A DNA stretch of 64,000 nucleotides, from assembly GCF_026003995.1 (NCBI RefSeq), contig NZ_BPIG01000001.1, positions 817,444 to 881,443 of the forward strand, written 5' to 3'. The translations under genes and the position numbers were made by a program. Under the pieces are notes generated by a model that saw only the letters and a list, made by a program, of their open reading frames with translations, had not been told where the DNA came from and ran no database searches. Shown piece after piece: positions 8,278 to 19,123 of the stretch (its first letter is position 1; each line of letters opens with the position of its first letter). The DNA is from Tepidiforma sp. (GTDB taxonomy: Bacteria > Chloroflexota > Dehalococcoidia > Tepidiformales > Tepidiformaceae).

Positions 8278-9240
8278 ATGGTCACCATCATCGGCAACGT
8301 GAAGCCCGAGGACGACTACACCCACCCGCTCGGGCCCGAGGAAAACTTCAACGAGTCGGTCTACTTCAATTTCTTCGACCGGGAGCAGCAGATGGGCGGG
8401 TTCCTGCGCATCGGCAACCGGGCGAACGAGGGGTACGCCGAAGTCACGGTCATCGTCTACCAGCCCGATGGTTCGGCGCTGTTCAACTACAAGCGGCCCC
8501 AGATCTCGAGCAACGACGGCTGGAACGCTGGCGGCCTGAAGGTGGAGGTGCTCGAACCGGGCGAGCGGCTCCGCACGACGTACGAGGGCTCGGTCGTGTA
8601 CCTGAAGGACCCGCGGGAGATGCGGGAGCCGAGCGTGGCGTTCAAGGAGAACCCGCACAAGCGGATCCGGCTGGACCTCGTGCACGAAGGGGTCGGGCCG
8701 ATCTACGGGCACGTGGCGGAGCCGGGCGGCGCCGGCGCGCAGAACGAGTTCGCGCGGGCGCACTATGAGCAGCACATGCGCGTGACCGGCACGCTGCAGG
8801 TGGAAGACGGCCCGGTGCTCCACATCAGCGGGCACGGGCTGCGCGACCACTCGTGGGGGCCGCGGTACTGGCAATCGACGCCGAGCTACCGCTGGATTAC
8901 GGGCAACTTCGGCGACGACCTCGGGATGGTGCTCTCCATCGTGGGCGACCGCATCGGCGGGGTGTTCCACAAGGGGAAAGACACCATCGTGCAGGTCAAG
9001 AACATCGAGCTCGAGACCGAGTACGAGGGCGACACGAACTACCACAAGGCGCTGAAAGCGACGGTGACGCTCGCGAACGGCGAGGTGCACCGGGTCGAGG
9101 GGACGGTGCGGGGGTTCATCCCGCTGCGGAACCGGCGCGCGGGGATGTTCACCCACATCGGGGAGGGGATGACCGAATACCTCCTCGACGGGGAGCGCAA
9201 GGGCTACGGCCTGAGCGAGTACCTCGACCAGGTCGAGTAG
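8278..9240 (+). CDS. Uncharacterised DUF7064/DUF7065-like protein
   Basis: A 320-aa cytosolic-looking protein with no signal peptide. GGCAGGAGG precedes the ATG. It shows a beta-rich pattern with GLRDHSWGPRYW around residue 190, a signature seen in AttH/CrtC (hydroxyneurosporene synthase)-like beta-barrel proteins that sit beside phosphotransferase and acyl-CoA dehydrogenase genes in actinobacteria and sphingomonads. Assignment is from pattern memory, so the family name is tentative. It is 4 bp upstream of an APH-like phosphotransferase, and the arrangement suggests a shared lipid or steroid-like substrate. No activity is predicted. Confidence 0.6.
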   Translation: MVTIIGNVKPEDDYTHPLGPEENFNESVYFNFFDREQQMGGFLRIGNRANEGYAEVTVIVYQPDGSALFNYKRPQISSNDGWNAGGLKVEVLEPGERLRTTYEGSVVYLKDPREMREPSVAFKENPHKRIRLDLVHEGVGPIYGHVAEPGGAGAQNEFARAHYEQHMRVTGTLQVEDGPVLHISGHGLRDHSWGPRYWQSTPSYRWITGNFGDDLGMVLSIVGDRIGGVFHKGKDTIVQVKNIELETEYEGDTNYHKALKATVTLANGEVHRVEGTVRGFIPLRNRRAGMFTHIGEGMTEYLLDGERKGYGLSEYLDQVE

Positions 9241-9244
9241 GGCC

Positions 9245-10255
9245 GTGCAGAAGGACGAAGTCCAGCAGGGGCTGGAGCGGTTCATCGCGGCGCGGACCGG
9301 GGGGCCGGTGACGGTCTCGAACCTGGTGCGGCTTTCCGGGGGCGCGTCGCGGGAGACTTGGTCGTTCGACGCGGAGACGCCCGCAGGACGGATCGAAGGG
9401 ATCCTGCGGGCGGACCCGGTGCCGGGCGCGCCGACGATTCCCGGGCGGGAGCTGGAGTACCACCTGATCAAGGCGGCGTGGGATGCGGGCGTGACGGTCC
9501 CTGAGCCGCTCTGGGACGGCGACGACACGTTCCCGGTGGCCTTCTTCGTGATGCGCCGCGTGCCGGGCGAGACGCTCGGGGCGCGGCTCATCCGGGGGGA
9601 GCAGTACGCGAAGGCGCGCGAGGTGGTCCCGGCCCAGCTCGCGCGCGACCTCGCGCGCATCCACGGCATCCGGGAGGCGGACCACCCGGAGCTGGCCCGG
9701 CTCGAGCACCCGCCGGCCGGGAAGACCTCGGCCGAGGCGCAGCTCGACTACTACGAGAACAACTACCGGACGGCCGAGCTGGACCCGCACCCGGTGTTCG
9801 AGCTGGCGATTCGCTGGCTGCGGCAGCACCTGCCGCCCCCGGGCGAGGAGGTGCTGGTGCACGGCGACTTCCGGCTCGGGAACTTCATCTTCGATGAGAC
9901 GGGCGTGCGCGGGATCCTCGACTGGGAGCTGGCGCACTGGGGCGACCCGATGGAGGACCTCGGCTGGCTGGCGGTGAAGTCGTGGCGGTTCGGCGGGAAG
10001 CAGCCGATCGCCGGCGTCGGCACGCGGGAAGCGTTCATCGAGGCGTACGAAGCGGCCGGCGGGCGGCCGGTGAACCGGCAGCACTTCCTCTGGTACGAGA
10101 TGTTCGGGAACCTGAAGTGGGGCGTCATCACGATGACGCAGGCAGCGACCTACCTGACCGGCCGGAACCGGAGCGTCGAGCTGGCGGCCATCGGCCGGCG
10201 GACGGCGGAGACGGAGATCGTGCTGCTGGAGCTGCTCGAAGGGAGGTGGGACTGA
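9245..10255 (+). CDS. Phosphotransferase family protein (APH/ACAD10-like)
   Basis: A 336-aa protein starting at GTG 9245, 4 bp after the preceding stop. It has the kinase-like fold of the aminoglycoside phosphotransferase superfamily: SGGASRETWSF as the nucleotide-binding loop (about 31-41), the catalytic loop VHGDFRLGNFIFDE near 204-217 and the metal-binding DWELAHWGDP after it. In this family the Brenner HGD...N and DxE motifs indicate an active phosphotransferase. The close relatives are ACAD10/11-type kinases that phosphorylate hydroxyacyl-CoAs rather than antibiotics. It overlaps the next gene by 1 bp (TGATG). Confidence 0.82.
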   Translation: MQKDEVQQGLERFIAARTGGPVTVSNLVRLSGGASRETWSFDAETPAGRIEGILRADPVPGAPTIPGRELEYHLIKAAWDAGVTVPEPLWDGDDTFPVAFFVMRRVPGETLGARLIRGEQYAKAREVVPAQLARDLARIHGIREADHPELARLEHPPAGKTSAEAQLDYYENNYRTAELDPHPVFELAIRWLRQHLPPPGEEVLVHGDFRLGNFIFDETGVRGILDWELAHWGDPMEDLGWLAVKSWRFGGKQPIAGVGTREAFIEAYEAAGGRPVNRQHFLWYEMFGNLKWGVITMTQAATYLTGRNRSVELAAIGRRTAETEIVLLELLEGRWD

Positions 10256-10659
10256 TGCAGGACCGGCCGACGTTCGATGAGCTGCTGGAGGCGGTGGCGG
10301 GCTACCTGCGGGACGACGTGATGCCGAACACGCAGGGCCGGCTGAGCTTCCACGCGCGGGTCTCGATGAACGTCGTCGAGATGCTCCGGCGGGAGCTCGC
10401 GACGATGGAGGAGCACCTCGCGCGGGAGTGGGACGGGCTCGACCGGCTGCTGGGGGTCGAGCCGATGCCGCCGCGGCTGGCGGGCGTGCGCGAGGCGCTG
10501 CTCCGGCGCAATGCCGACCTGTGCGAGCGCATCCGGAAGGGCGACGCGGACGAAGGGCCGTGGCGGCTGGCGGTCCTCAGCCACCTGCGGACGGTGACGC
10601 TCGACAAGCTGGAGGTTTCGAACCCGGGGCTCGCAGCGGAGTACCGCGACCGGGCCTGA
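10255..10659 (+). CDS. DUF6285-like protein
   Basis: A 134-aa, mostly helical protein translated through a TGATG junction with the upstream phosphotransferase. It contains MNVVEMLRRELATMEEHL (about 40-57) and a C-terminal LAVLSHLRTVTLDKLEVSNP. The size, pattern and strict association with an APH-like kinase match the DUF6285 family. Function unknown; probably a partner or regulator of the kinase. It converges on the LLM gene at 10676. Confidence 0.65.
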   Translation: MQDRPTFDELLEAVAGYLRDDVMPNTQGRLSFHARVSMNVVEMLRRELATMEEHLAREWDGLDRLLGVEPMPPRLAGVREALLRRNADLCERIRKGDADEGPWRLAVLSHLRTVTLDKLEVSNPGLAAEYRDRA

Positions 10660-10675
10660 CGGCGCGGGAGCCTTC

Positions 10676-11833
10676 TCAGGCGGGCATCGGGGTGCCGGCA
10701 GCGGCGCGCTGGGCCGCCTCGCGGGCGGCGGCCTCGGCGGCTTTCTTCGCCTCGGCGCGCTCCTTTCGCGTGAACTCCGGCATCACTTCGCGCGCGAAGA
10801 GGCGGAGGCTGTTGAGCACCTGCTCCTGCGGGATGGTTTCGCCGGTGTTGATGAGGAAGACCATGCGGTCGACGCCGACCTCTTCCCACCACTTGAGCGC
10901 CTCGATGCAGGCCTTCGGGTCGCCGATGGGCGTGCCTTCGCGGACGGGGCCGACGACGTCGCCGGGGCGATTGCGGAGCGGTGCGGCGCTGGCGTGGGCG
11001 TGGTAGGCCGGCGAGGGGTAGATGCCGCCGACGCCGACGAGGTGGGCCGCGCGGAGACCGAACTGGAGGGCGGCCATGCCGCCGACGGCCTTCGCGCGGG
11101 CGTCGTCTTCGTCGCAGTACATGAAGGCGACGCCGTTGACCTGCTCGTTGACCGTTTCGCCGACGGGTTCGCAGGTGCGGATCGCGCGGCGGTAGTCCTT
11201 CACCATCTGCTGGTAGTCGAGCGGGGCGCCGAGGGTGACGCCGAGCATCCCCATGCCGCGCTCGCCCGCCTGGACAGCCGTTTCAGGCGACTGGACGGCG
11301 ACCCAGAGGGGCGGGTGGGGTTTCTGGAGGGGCTTGGGGATGATGTTCCGCTGGGGCATCGTGAAGTGGCGGCCGTTCCAGGAGAAGTTGTCGGTCGTCC
11401 ACATCTTGACGACGGCGCGGGTGCATTCGTCCCACATCTCCTTGGTGAGGTCGGGTTCGCAGCCGAAGGCGGCGAGCTCGGTCCAGGTCGCGGAGCGGCC
11501 GGTGCCGAATTCGAGGCGGCCGTCGCTGAGGATATCGAGGGTGGCGGCGCGCTCGGCCACGCGGGCCGGGTGGTTGATGGGCGGGAGCATGAGGGCGATG
11601 CCGTGGCCGAAGCGGATGTTCTTCGTCTTCGCGGCGCAGAAAGAGAGGAAGACCTCCGGCGCGGAGGAGTGGGAGTACTCCTCCAGGAAATGGTGCTCGA
11701 CTTCCCAGACCTGGTCGAAGCCCAGCTCATCGGCGAGGACGACCTGTTCGACGGCCTGGTGGAGGACGCGGTGCTCGGAGCGGTCGTCCCACGGCTTGAG
11801 GACGGAGTGTTCGTAGAAGATGCCGAATTTCAC
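10676..11833 (-). CDS. LLM class flavin/F420-dependent oxidoreductase
   Basis: A 385-aa luciferase-like monooxygenase family protein. Strong markers are MKFGIFYEHSV, ELGFDQVWEVEHHFLEEYS (about 37-55), LSDGRLEFGTGRSATWTEL (about 99-117) and the FTMPQRNIIPKPLQKPHPP segment. It closely resembles the gene at 13560 (same N-terminal, GRSATWTEL and PQR..PKPLQKPHPP patterns), so the two are paralogues. The C-terminus has an extra Lys/Ala-rich helix. Substrate unknown. It is divergent from the DegV gene across a gap containing a palindrome at 11877-11886. Confidence 0.85.
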   Translation of the reverse strand: MKFGIFYEHSVLKPWDDRSEHRVLHQAVEQVVLADELGFDQVWEVEHHFLEEYSHSSAPEVFLSFCAAKTKNIRFGHGIALMLPPINHPARVAERAATLDILSDGRLEFGTGRSATWTELAAFGCEPDLTKEMWDECTRAVVKMWTTDNFSWNGRHFTMPQRNIIPKPLQKPHPPLWVAVQSPETAVQAGERGMGMLGVTLGAPLDYQQMVKDYRRAIRTCEPVGETVNEQVNGVAFMYCDEDDARAKAVGGMAALQFGLRAAHLVGVGGIYPSPAYHAHASAAPLRNRPGDVVGPVREGTPIGDPKACIEALKWWEEVGVDRMVFLINTGETIPQEQVLNSLRLFAREVMPEFTRKERAEAKKAAEAAAREAAQRAAAGTPMPA

Positions 11834-11876
11834 TGGTGCACCACCCGGGAAGGTCGTAAGCCGAAGGCTAACGATT

Positions 11877-11886
11877 ATGCTAGCAT
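11877..11886. promoter_or_regulatory. Palindrome in the divergent LLM/DegV intergenic region
   Basis: ATGCTAGCAT is a perfect 10-bp palindrome. It overlaps TATGCT on the plus strand and CATAAT/TAGCAT on the minus strand, both acceptable -10 hexamers. It may serve as overlapping divergent promoters or an operator. No good -35 hexamer was found. Confidence 0.35.
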
Positions 11887-11912
11887 CCTGCCAGCCCGGT
11901 TTGGGGGTGCCT

Positions 11913-12776
11913 GTGACGAAGGTTCAGCTGGTGACGGATTCGACGACCTGCCTCGGTGCGGAAGCGGCGGCGGACCTCGGCGTGCTCACGGCGGCGGGGA
12001 GCTTTGCGTTCGAAGATGAGCGGATGGCCGACGATGAGCGGGCGTGGCGGGCGGCGTACGAGCGCATCCGCGCGGGGGCGCGGCTGCCGCGGACGTTCGC
12101 GCCGCCGGAAGCGGCGTACCTCGCACACTTTCGGCCCGCAGCGGAAGCCGGGCAGGACGTGCTCTGCCTCGTGACGCCGTTCGACGTGAGCCCGAGCTTC
12201 ACGACGGCCTCGGCGGCGATGCTGACGGTACAGGACGACCTGCCGGACGCGCGGATCAAGATTTCGAACCCCGGCGTGGGCCATGCGGGGCTCGGGGCGC
12301 TGCTGACGACGGCCGCAGGCCTCGTGCAGGAGGGGAGACCACTCGACGACCTGCTGGCGCACCTCGAAGAGCTGGAGCCGCGGGCGGACGCGCTGGTCGT
12401 GCCGGCTGATACGCGGTGGCTGGAGGAGAGCGGGCGGCTGGCGCTGGTCGAAGAGAAGCTCGGCGAGCTGGAGGACGGCCTGCCGGTGCTGCGGATCGGG
12501 ACGCGGGTGACGGGGGTCGCGCGGGCAGCGACCCACGAAGCCGCGCTGGAGGAGGCGGTGCGGCGGGTGGGGCAGCGGGCCGGGGGCGCGCAGCTGAACG
12601 TGGTGGTGGCGCACGCGGCGGCGCCGGGACTGGCGGAGGAAGCGGCCGACCGGGTGCGGCGCGCGTACGCGGTGGAGCGGCTCATCGTGACGGAACTTTC
12701 GATGGCGATCGGCGCGGTCGTGGGGCCGGGCGCGGTCGCCATCGGCGCGGCGCCTGCGGGCGCGGGAGGGAATTGA
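11913..12776 (+). CDS. DegV family fatty-acid-binding protein
   Basis: A 287-aa protein when started at GTG 11913, which gives the family-typical opening VTKVQLVTDSTTCL; the frame continues upstream to 11820 but that would overlap the divergent LLM gene. DegV proteins bind fatty acids in a two-domain alpha/beta fold and in Gram-positives work with FakA as FakB. Visible are the N-terminal VTDST lipid-headgroup loop, the central segment FTTASAAMLTVQD (the family usually has SGTYQSA) and the C-terminal EL..AIGAVVGPGAVAIG strand. No fakA gene is nearby. The next gene begins 1 bp after its stop. Confidence 0.8.
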   Translation: MTKVQLVTDSTTCLGAEAAADLGVLTAAGSFAFEDERMADDERAWRAAYERIRAGARLPRTFAPPEAAYLAHFRPAAEAGQDVLCLVTPFDVSPSFTTASAAMLTVQDDLPDARIKISNPGVGHAGLGALLTTAAGLVQEGRPLDDLLAHLEELEPRADALVVPADTRWLEESGRLALVEEKLGELEDGLPVLRIGTRVTGVARAATHEAALEEAVRRVGQRAGGAQLNVVVAHAAAPGLAEEAADRVRRAYAVERLIVTELSMAIGAVVGPGAVAIGAAPAGAGGN

Positions 12777-12777
12777 G

Positions 12778-13467
12778 ATGCCAGACCGGGGAACACTGGC
12801 GATCGACGGGCTGGCGCCGGCGGAGTTCGACGCCGGGCCGCTGGAGCTGCGCGGCCGCTGGCTGCAGCTGACGTTCGAGGTGGACCGCGACGCGGCACTG
12901 CGGTGGCTGCCGGCGGACGTGACGCGGCCGATCCCGTGCTACGCGCGGCTGCTGGTCGCCGAGGGCGAGACAGCGGCGGGGCCGCTGCGGTTCGCGGCGC
13001 TGGGCGTCGGCGGGCGGTTCCGGATGATGCCGCGAAACGTGCTGGCAGCGGCCGTCGTCGAGGGCGCGGGGCGGCTCCCCGCGCTGGCGGGACCGGCGGA
13101 ACCCGGCGAGGTTCGCATCGAGCGGGAGGGCGACGACGTGACCGTGCGCATCGCCGGGACGTCCGGCCCGCTCGCGGAGGCGCGGCTGCCGGCGCCGTAC
13201 GCCATCGACCCGGCGATGCTGCGGTGGGACGGCTGGGTGGTGTACGCGCCGGAGGGCGGCAAGACGGTGCTCGCGGAGGCGCCGGTGAGCGTCGACGCGG
13301 CCGCAGCGCGGCTGGCGAAGGGCGCGGCGATGACGCCGGCGGCCGGCCTCGACCGGGGCAGCCCGTGGCGGCAGCTGCGGACGCTGCTGCCGATTTCGGC
13401 GTGCATCGTCGAAGGGACGCTGCGGGTGGGACCGGCAGCAGTCCCGGCGCCGATGCTGCTCGGCTGA
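12778..13467 (+). CDS. Acetoacetate-decarboxylase-fold protein, function unknown
   Basis: A 229-aa cytosolic protein following degV with a 1-bp gap, so probably co-transcribed. It shows LRGRWLQLTFEVDRDAALRWLPADVTRPIPCYARLLVAE, a beginning seen in acetoacetate-decarboxylase-superfamily proteins where two strands precede the LP..L helix. The fold call is by pattern only and no catalytic Lys could be placed. A related-looking protein is encoded at 14672, with an LLM oxidoreductase between them. Confidence 0.45.
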   Translation: MPDRGTLAIDGLAPAEFDAGPLELRGRWLQLTFEVDRDAALRWLPADVTRPIPCYARLLVAEGETAAGPLRFAALGVGGRFRMMPRNVLAAAVVEGAGRLPALAGPAEPGEVRIEREGDDVTVRIAGTSGPLAEARLPAPYAIDPAMLRWDGWVVYAPEGGKTVLAEAPVSVDAAAARLAKGAAMTPAAGLDRGSPWRQLRTLLPISACIVEGTLRVGPAAVPAPMLLG

Positions 13468-13559
13468 AGCAGAGGCACTCGCGGCGGGCAGGGCAGCCGC
13501 CGCTGTGCTAGATTCCGCCCACCGGGCGGGCAGACAGCAAGGAGAAGGGAGCCTGCGCG

Positions 13560-14672
13560 ATGAAATTCGGCATTTTCTACGAGATTTCGGTGCCGCGGCC
13601 GTGGGGGCCGACGACCGAGTACGAGGTGTACCAGAACTGCCTCGAACAGGTGAAGCTGGCCGATGAGCTCGGCTTCGACCAGGTCTGGGCGGTGGAGCAC
13701 CACTTCCTCGAGGAGTACTCGCACTGCTCGGCGCCGGAGGTGTTCCTCACCGCCTGTGCGATGGTGACGAAGAACATCCGCATCGGGCGCGGCATCGTGG
13801 TCTGCGTGCCCGAGTTCAACAACCCGATCAAGGCGGCGGAAGTGGCGGCGACGATGGACATCGTCTCCGGCGGGCGGCTCGAGTTCGGGACGGGGCGGTC
13901 GGCGACGTGGACGGAGCTGGGCGGGATGTCGGCCGACCCGGACGAGACGAAGAAGACGTGGGACGAGTGGGTGCGGATCATCCCGAAGATGTGGACGGAG
14001 GAGCGGTTCGGCTACCAGGGGCGGGCGTTCAGCATGCCGCAGCGGGCGGTGCTGCCGAAGCCGCTGCAGAAGCCGCACCCGCCGATGTGGGTCGCGGTGA
14101 CGAGCCCGGGGACGGAGCTCGACGCGGCGGACCGAGGGATGGGCAGCCTCGGGCTGACGTTCGGGGGCTTCGCGGAGCAGGAGCAGAAGATCGCGGAGTA
14201 CCGGCGGCGCATCAAGTACTGCAACCCGGTCGGCTCGTTCGTGAACGAGCAGGTGAACACGGTGAACTTCCTCTTCTGCCACGAGGACAACGAGTACGGG
14301 GCGAAGACGGGCCAGCGGCTGGCGGGGACGTTCAACTATCTCGCGGAGCAGCTGCTGGCGGCGCGGCAGGCCTACCCGACGCGGTCGTACCCGAACCTCG
14401 GGCTGCTGCCGGCGCTGCGCCGGGAGGCGACGAGCGCGCCGGAGGGGCAAATCCCTGAAGGCCTGTGCATCGGCAACCCGGACCGGATCATCGAGGTCAT
14501 CAAGAAGTGGGAATCGGTCGGCGTGGACCGGATCAACTTCCTGCTGAACGCCATCGAGACGGTGCCGCAGGAGGAGGTGCTGGCGAGCCTGCGGCTGTTC
14601 GCGAAGGAAGTGATGCCGAAGTTCGCGGAGAAGCCGGCGGCGAAGGCCCCGGCGGCGGTGGGAGGGAACTGA
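13560..14672 (+). CDS. LLM class flavin/F420-dependent oxidoreductase (paralogue of the 10676 gene)
   Basis: A 370-aa luciferase-like protein with AAGGAGAAGGG before the ATG. Key patterns are MKFGIFYEISVPRPWG, ELGFDQVWAVEHHFLEEYSH, SGGRLEFGTGRSATWTEL and MPQRAVLPKPLQKPHPPMW. The similarity to 10676-11833 extends along the full length, so an older local duplication is likely. It is translationally coupled (ATGA overlap) to the following decarboxylase-fold gene, suggesting the two act in one pathway. Substrate unknown. Confidence 0.85.
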   Translation: MKFGIFYEISVPRPWGPTTEYEVYQNCLEQVKLADELGFDQVWAVEHHFLEEYSHCSAPEVFLTACAMVTKNIRIGRGIVVCVPEFNNPIKAAEVAATMDIVSGGRLEFGTGRSATWTELGGMSADPDETKKTWDEWVRIIPKMWTEERFGYQGRAFSMPQRAVLPKPLQKPHPPMWVAVTSPGTELDAADRGMGSLGLTFGGFAEQEQKIAEYRRRIKYCNPVGSFVNEQVNTVNFLFCHEDNEYGAKTGQRLAGTFNYLAEQLLAARQAYPTRSYPNLGLLPALRREATSAPEGQIPEGLCIGNPDRIIEVIKKWESVGVDRINFLLNAIETVPQEEVLASLRLFAKEVMPKFAEKPAAKAPAAVGGN

Positions 14673-15421
14673 TGCCGCTCGTGGGAACCCGGCCGACGAC
14701 CGATTTCGAGCACGGACCGCTGCTGCGGCCGGACGGCGAGCCGTGGGTGCTGCCGCGCGTGCAGATCCTGCAGGTGATGTACGAGCTGGAGCAGGGCGCG
14801 ATGACGAGCCTCCTGCCGCCGGCGCTGCACCCGACCATCCCGCCGACGCTCGTCGTGACGGCGTGGCGGGTGCCGGAGAGCCCGGCGGGGCCGTTCACGC
14901 TCGCGGAGGCGAAGGTCGGCTGCCGCTCCGGGGCACGGCCGCGGGCGCTTTCCGTGCGGGCGTACTGCGACTCGGCGGCGGCGCGGGAGGCGCTGGCGGC
15001 GCGCTGGGGCTACCCGGTGAGCGAGGGCACCATCGACTTCGCGCGGCGGTACGACCGAAGCTGGGTGACGGTCCGGGCGGGCGGCCGCACGGTGCTCGAC
15101 GCGCATCTCGTCGACCCGGAAGCGATCAGCGGGGCCGACATCCAGTACCTGGCGACGCTGAACACGGCGCGGGTGGAGCGGGACGGCGCGGCCACGGCGC
15201 GGCTCATCCAGGTCGACCCGGAGTACCAGTTCCACAGCGCAGACCGGGGAATGCCGGAGCTGCTCGCGTTCGACGGCGAGGCGTGGGGGCTGCCGGGGGC
15301 GGACCCGTACTGGCCGGTGAGCGCTTCCTACGCCGTCGCCGACGTGGCGATGCCGGAGCTCCGGTACCTGGTCGACCCGGCGAAGCCGCCGCTGGCGGCG
15401 GTCGAACGGCTGCACGCCTGA
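14672..15421 (+). CDS. Acetoacetate-decarboxylase family protein lacking the Schiff-base lysine motif
   Basis: A 249-aa protein overlapping the LLM gene by 1 bp. Family-like segments are the LPPALHPTIPPTLVVTAWRVP start, AEAKVGCRSGARPRALSVRAYCDS, and RWGYPVSEGTIDF. In true acetoacetate decarboxylases the last motif reads W-G-[FY]-P-K-K and carries the Schiff-base Lys; here it is GYPVSEG, so the decarboxylase mechanism is not expected. Similar decarboxylase-fold proteins include lyases and hydratases acting on polyketide-like substrates. A binding or other catalytic role linked to the LLM enzyme is the best inference. Confidence 0.6.
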   Translation: MPLVGTRPTTDFEHGPLLRPDGEPWVLPRVQILQVMYELEQGAMTSLLPPALHPTIPPTLVVTAWRVPESPAGPFTLAEAKVGCRSGARPRALSVRAYCDSAAAREALAARWGYPVSEGTIDFARRYDRSWVTVRAGGRTVLDAHLVDPEAISGADIQYLATLNTARVERDGAATARLIQVDPEYQFHSADRGMPELLAFDGEAWGLPGADPYWPVSASYAVADVAMPELRYLVDPAKPPLAAVERLHA

Positions 15422-15434
15422 GGCGGGGGACGGC

Positions 15435-17510
<2,076 letters not shown>

Positions 17511-17546
17511 GGGTTCCACGGTACAGGATTCGCGTGAGCGCTGCTG

Positions 17547-17575
17547 TCGACAGCCCGTCCGGGCGGGGGCAGAAT
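17547..17575 (+). promoter_or_regulatory. Putative promoter giving a leaderless amidohydrolase mRNA
   Basis: TCGACA (17547-17552), a 17-bp spacer and CAGAAT (17570-17575), ending 7 nt before the ATG at 17583. This favours 17583 over the in-frame ATG at 17574, which would lie inside the -10 hexamer. Confidence 0.5.
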
Positions 17576-17582
17576 GCCGCGC

Positions 17583-19052
17583 ATGGCAGCTGACCTCGTG
17601 TTTCGGAACGTGCTGGTGATCGATGGGACGGGCGCGCCGGGCTTCCCGGCAGACGTGGCGGTCGAGGGGGACCGCATCATGGCGGTCGGGGAAGCGCCGG
17701 CGGGGCGGCGGGAAGTCGACGCGCGGGGGCAGGCGCTGTGCCCCGGCTTCGTCGACACGCATTCGCACGACGACGGCGCGTTCCTGCGGCACCCGGACAT
17801 GGCGTTCAAGCTGGCGCAGGGCGTGACGACGGACGTGAGCGGGAACTGCGGCTTCAGCACGGTGCCGAACGAACCGGGGCGGGAGTACATGCCGGGGGAC
17901 ATCTCCGGCCCGGGCGCGGGCTGGACGGACCTCGCAAGCTACTTCGCGGCCTGCATGGCGAAGCAGCCGGCGATCAACAACCTGATGCTGGTCGGGCACA
18001 ACCGGGTCCGGGCGCACGTGATGGGGATGGAGCGGAGGGCGCCGACAGCGGACGAACTGGCGGCGATGCGGGGGCACGTCGCGCGGGCGATGGAGCAGGG
18101 CGCTGCCGGGCTCTCGACCGGGCTCATCTACGAGCCGGGGCGGTACGCGCGCACCGAGGAGGTCATCGCGCTGGCGCGCGAGGCAGCGCCGTTCGGCGGG
18201 CTGTATGCGACGCACATGCGGAACGAGGCAGACCGGCTGCTGGAGGCAGTGGACGAGGCGATCACGGTCGCGCGGGAGGCGGGCGTCGGGCTGCACATTT
18301 CGCACCACAAGGCGGCGGGACGGCGGAACTGGGGCCGGGTGGGCGAATCGCTCGCGAAGGCAGACGCGGCTCACGCCGCGGGGACGAGCGTGACGCTCGA
18401 CGTGTACCCCTACACGGCAGGCAGCGGGCCGATGTGGCAGTACGTGAACCTCGAGGCGATCGATCGGGAGTGGGCCGAGAACGTGATGATCGCGAGCTGC
18501 CCGGACCGGCGGGAGTTCGAAGGGCGGATGGTCCCCGACATCGCGGCGAGCGAGGGGTGGACGGTCGAGGAGGCGGTGCGGCAGATCCTGACCGCGCCGC
18601 GGGGGAAGGAGGTCATCTGCATCCAGTTCATCATCGATGAAGCCGACATCGAGACGAACCTGCGCCACCCGCGGATGTTCATCGGCTCGGACGGCATCCC
18701 GGTGCTGAAGGGGAACCCGCACCCGCGGCTGTTCGGGACGATGCCGCGGGTGCTTGCGCGGTACGTGCGCGAGCGCGGGGTGCTGACGCTCGAGGAGGCG
18801 GTCCGCAAGATGACCTCGGCGCCGTGTGAGCGGTTCGGGCTGGCGAAGCGGGGGCAGGTGCGCGAGGGCTGGTTCGCCGACCTCGTCCTGTTCGATCCGG
18901 CGACGGTGGAGGACCTCGCGACCTACGAGCAGCCGAAGCAAGAGCCGCGCGGCATCCGGATGGTGGTCGTGAACGGGCAGGTCGCGTACGACGACGGCCG
19001 GCACACCGGGGCAGGGAGCGGGCGGATGCTGCGGTACCGGCAGGAGGCCTGA
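17583..19052 (+). CDS. D-aminoacylase/N-acyl-D-amino-acid deacylase family amidohydrolase
   Basis: A 489-aa metal-dependent amidohydrolase. The metal motif DTHSHDD has H60 and H62; GNCGFS (C89) is the D-aminoacylase-type Cys ligand; ATHMRNE and HISHHKAAG near the middle carry further His ligands, and FIGSDGIP supplies the catalytic Asp. The C-terminal [16 protein letters not shown] closes the small beta domain, as in dihydroorotase-like enzymes. Relatives hydrolyse N-acyl-D-amino acids, but many annotated members act on other amides. Start chosen by promoter spacing; ATG 17574 would add three residues. Confidence 0.85.
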   Translation: MAADLVFRNVLVIDGTGAPGFPADVAVEGDRIMAVGEAPAGRREVDARGQALCPGFVDTHSHDDGAFLRHPDMAFKLAQGVTTDVSGNCGFSTVPNEPGREYMPGDISGPGAGWTDLASYFAACMAKQPAINNLMLVGHNRVRAHVMGMERRAPTADELAAMRGHVARAMEQGAAGLSTGLIYEPGRYARTEEVIALAREAAPFGGLYATHMRNEADRLLEAVDEAITVAREAGVGLHISHHKAAGRRNWGRVGESLAKADAAHAAGTSVTLDVYPYTAGSGPMWQYVNLEAIDREWAENVMIASCPDRREFEGRMVPDIAASEGWTVEEAVRQILTAPRGKEVICIQFIIDEADIETNLRHPRMFIGSDGIPVLKGNPHPRLFGTMPRVLARYVRERGVLTLEEAVRKMTSAPCERFGLAKRGQVREGWFADLVLFDPATVEDLATYEQPKQEPRGIRMVVVNGQVAYDDGRHTGAGSGRMLRYRQEA

Positions 19053-19123
19053 CGGGGCCGGGCCGGTAAGGGCCGGGGGCCGTATAGTCGCGGGCACGAC
19101 GTTGAGCCCAGGAGGGGATTCGC

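Noticed and set aside
17511-19097. Very long minus-strand frame joined to the DUF255 gene
   Set aside because: It is the antisense shadow of the amidohydrolase; Arg/Pro-rich, no family motifs, and the DUF255 domain starts cleanly at ATG 17510.
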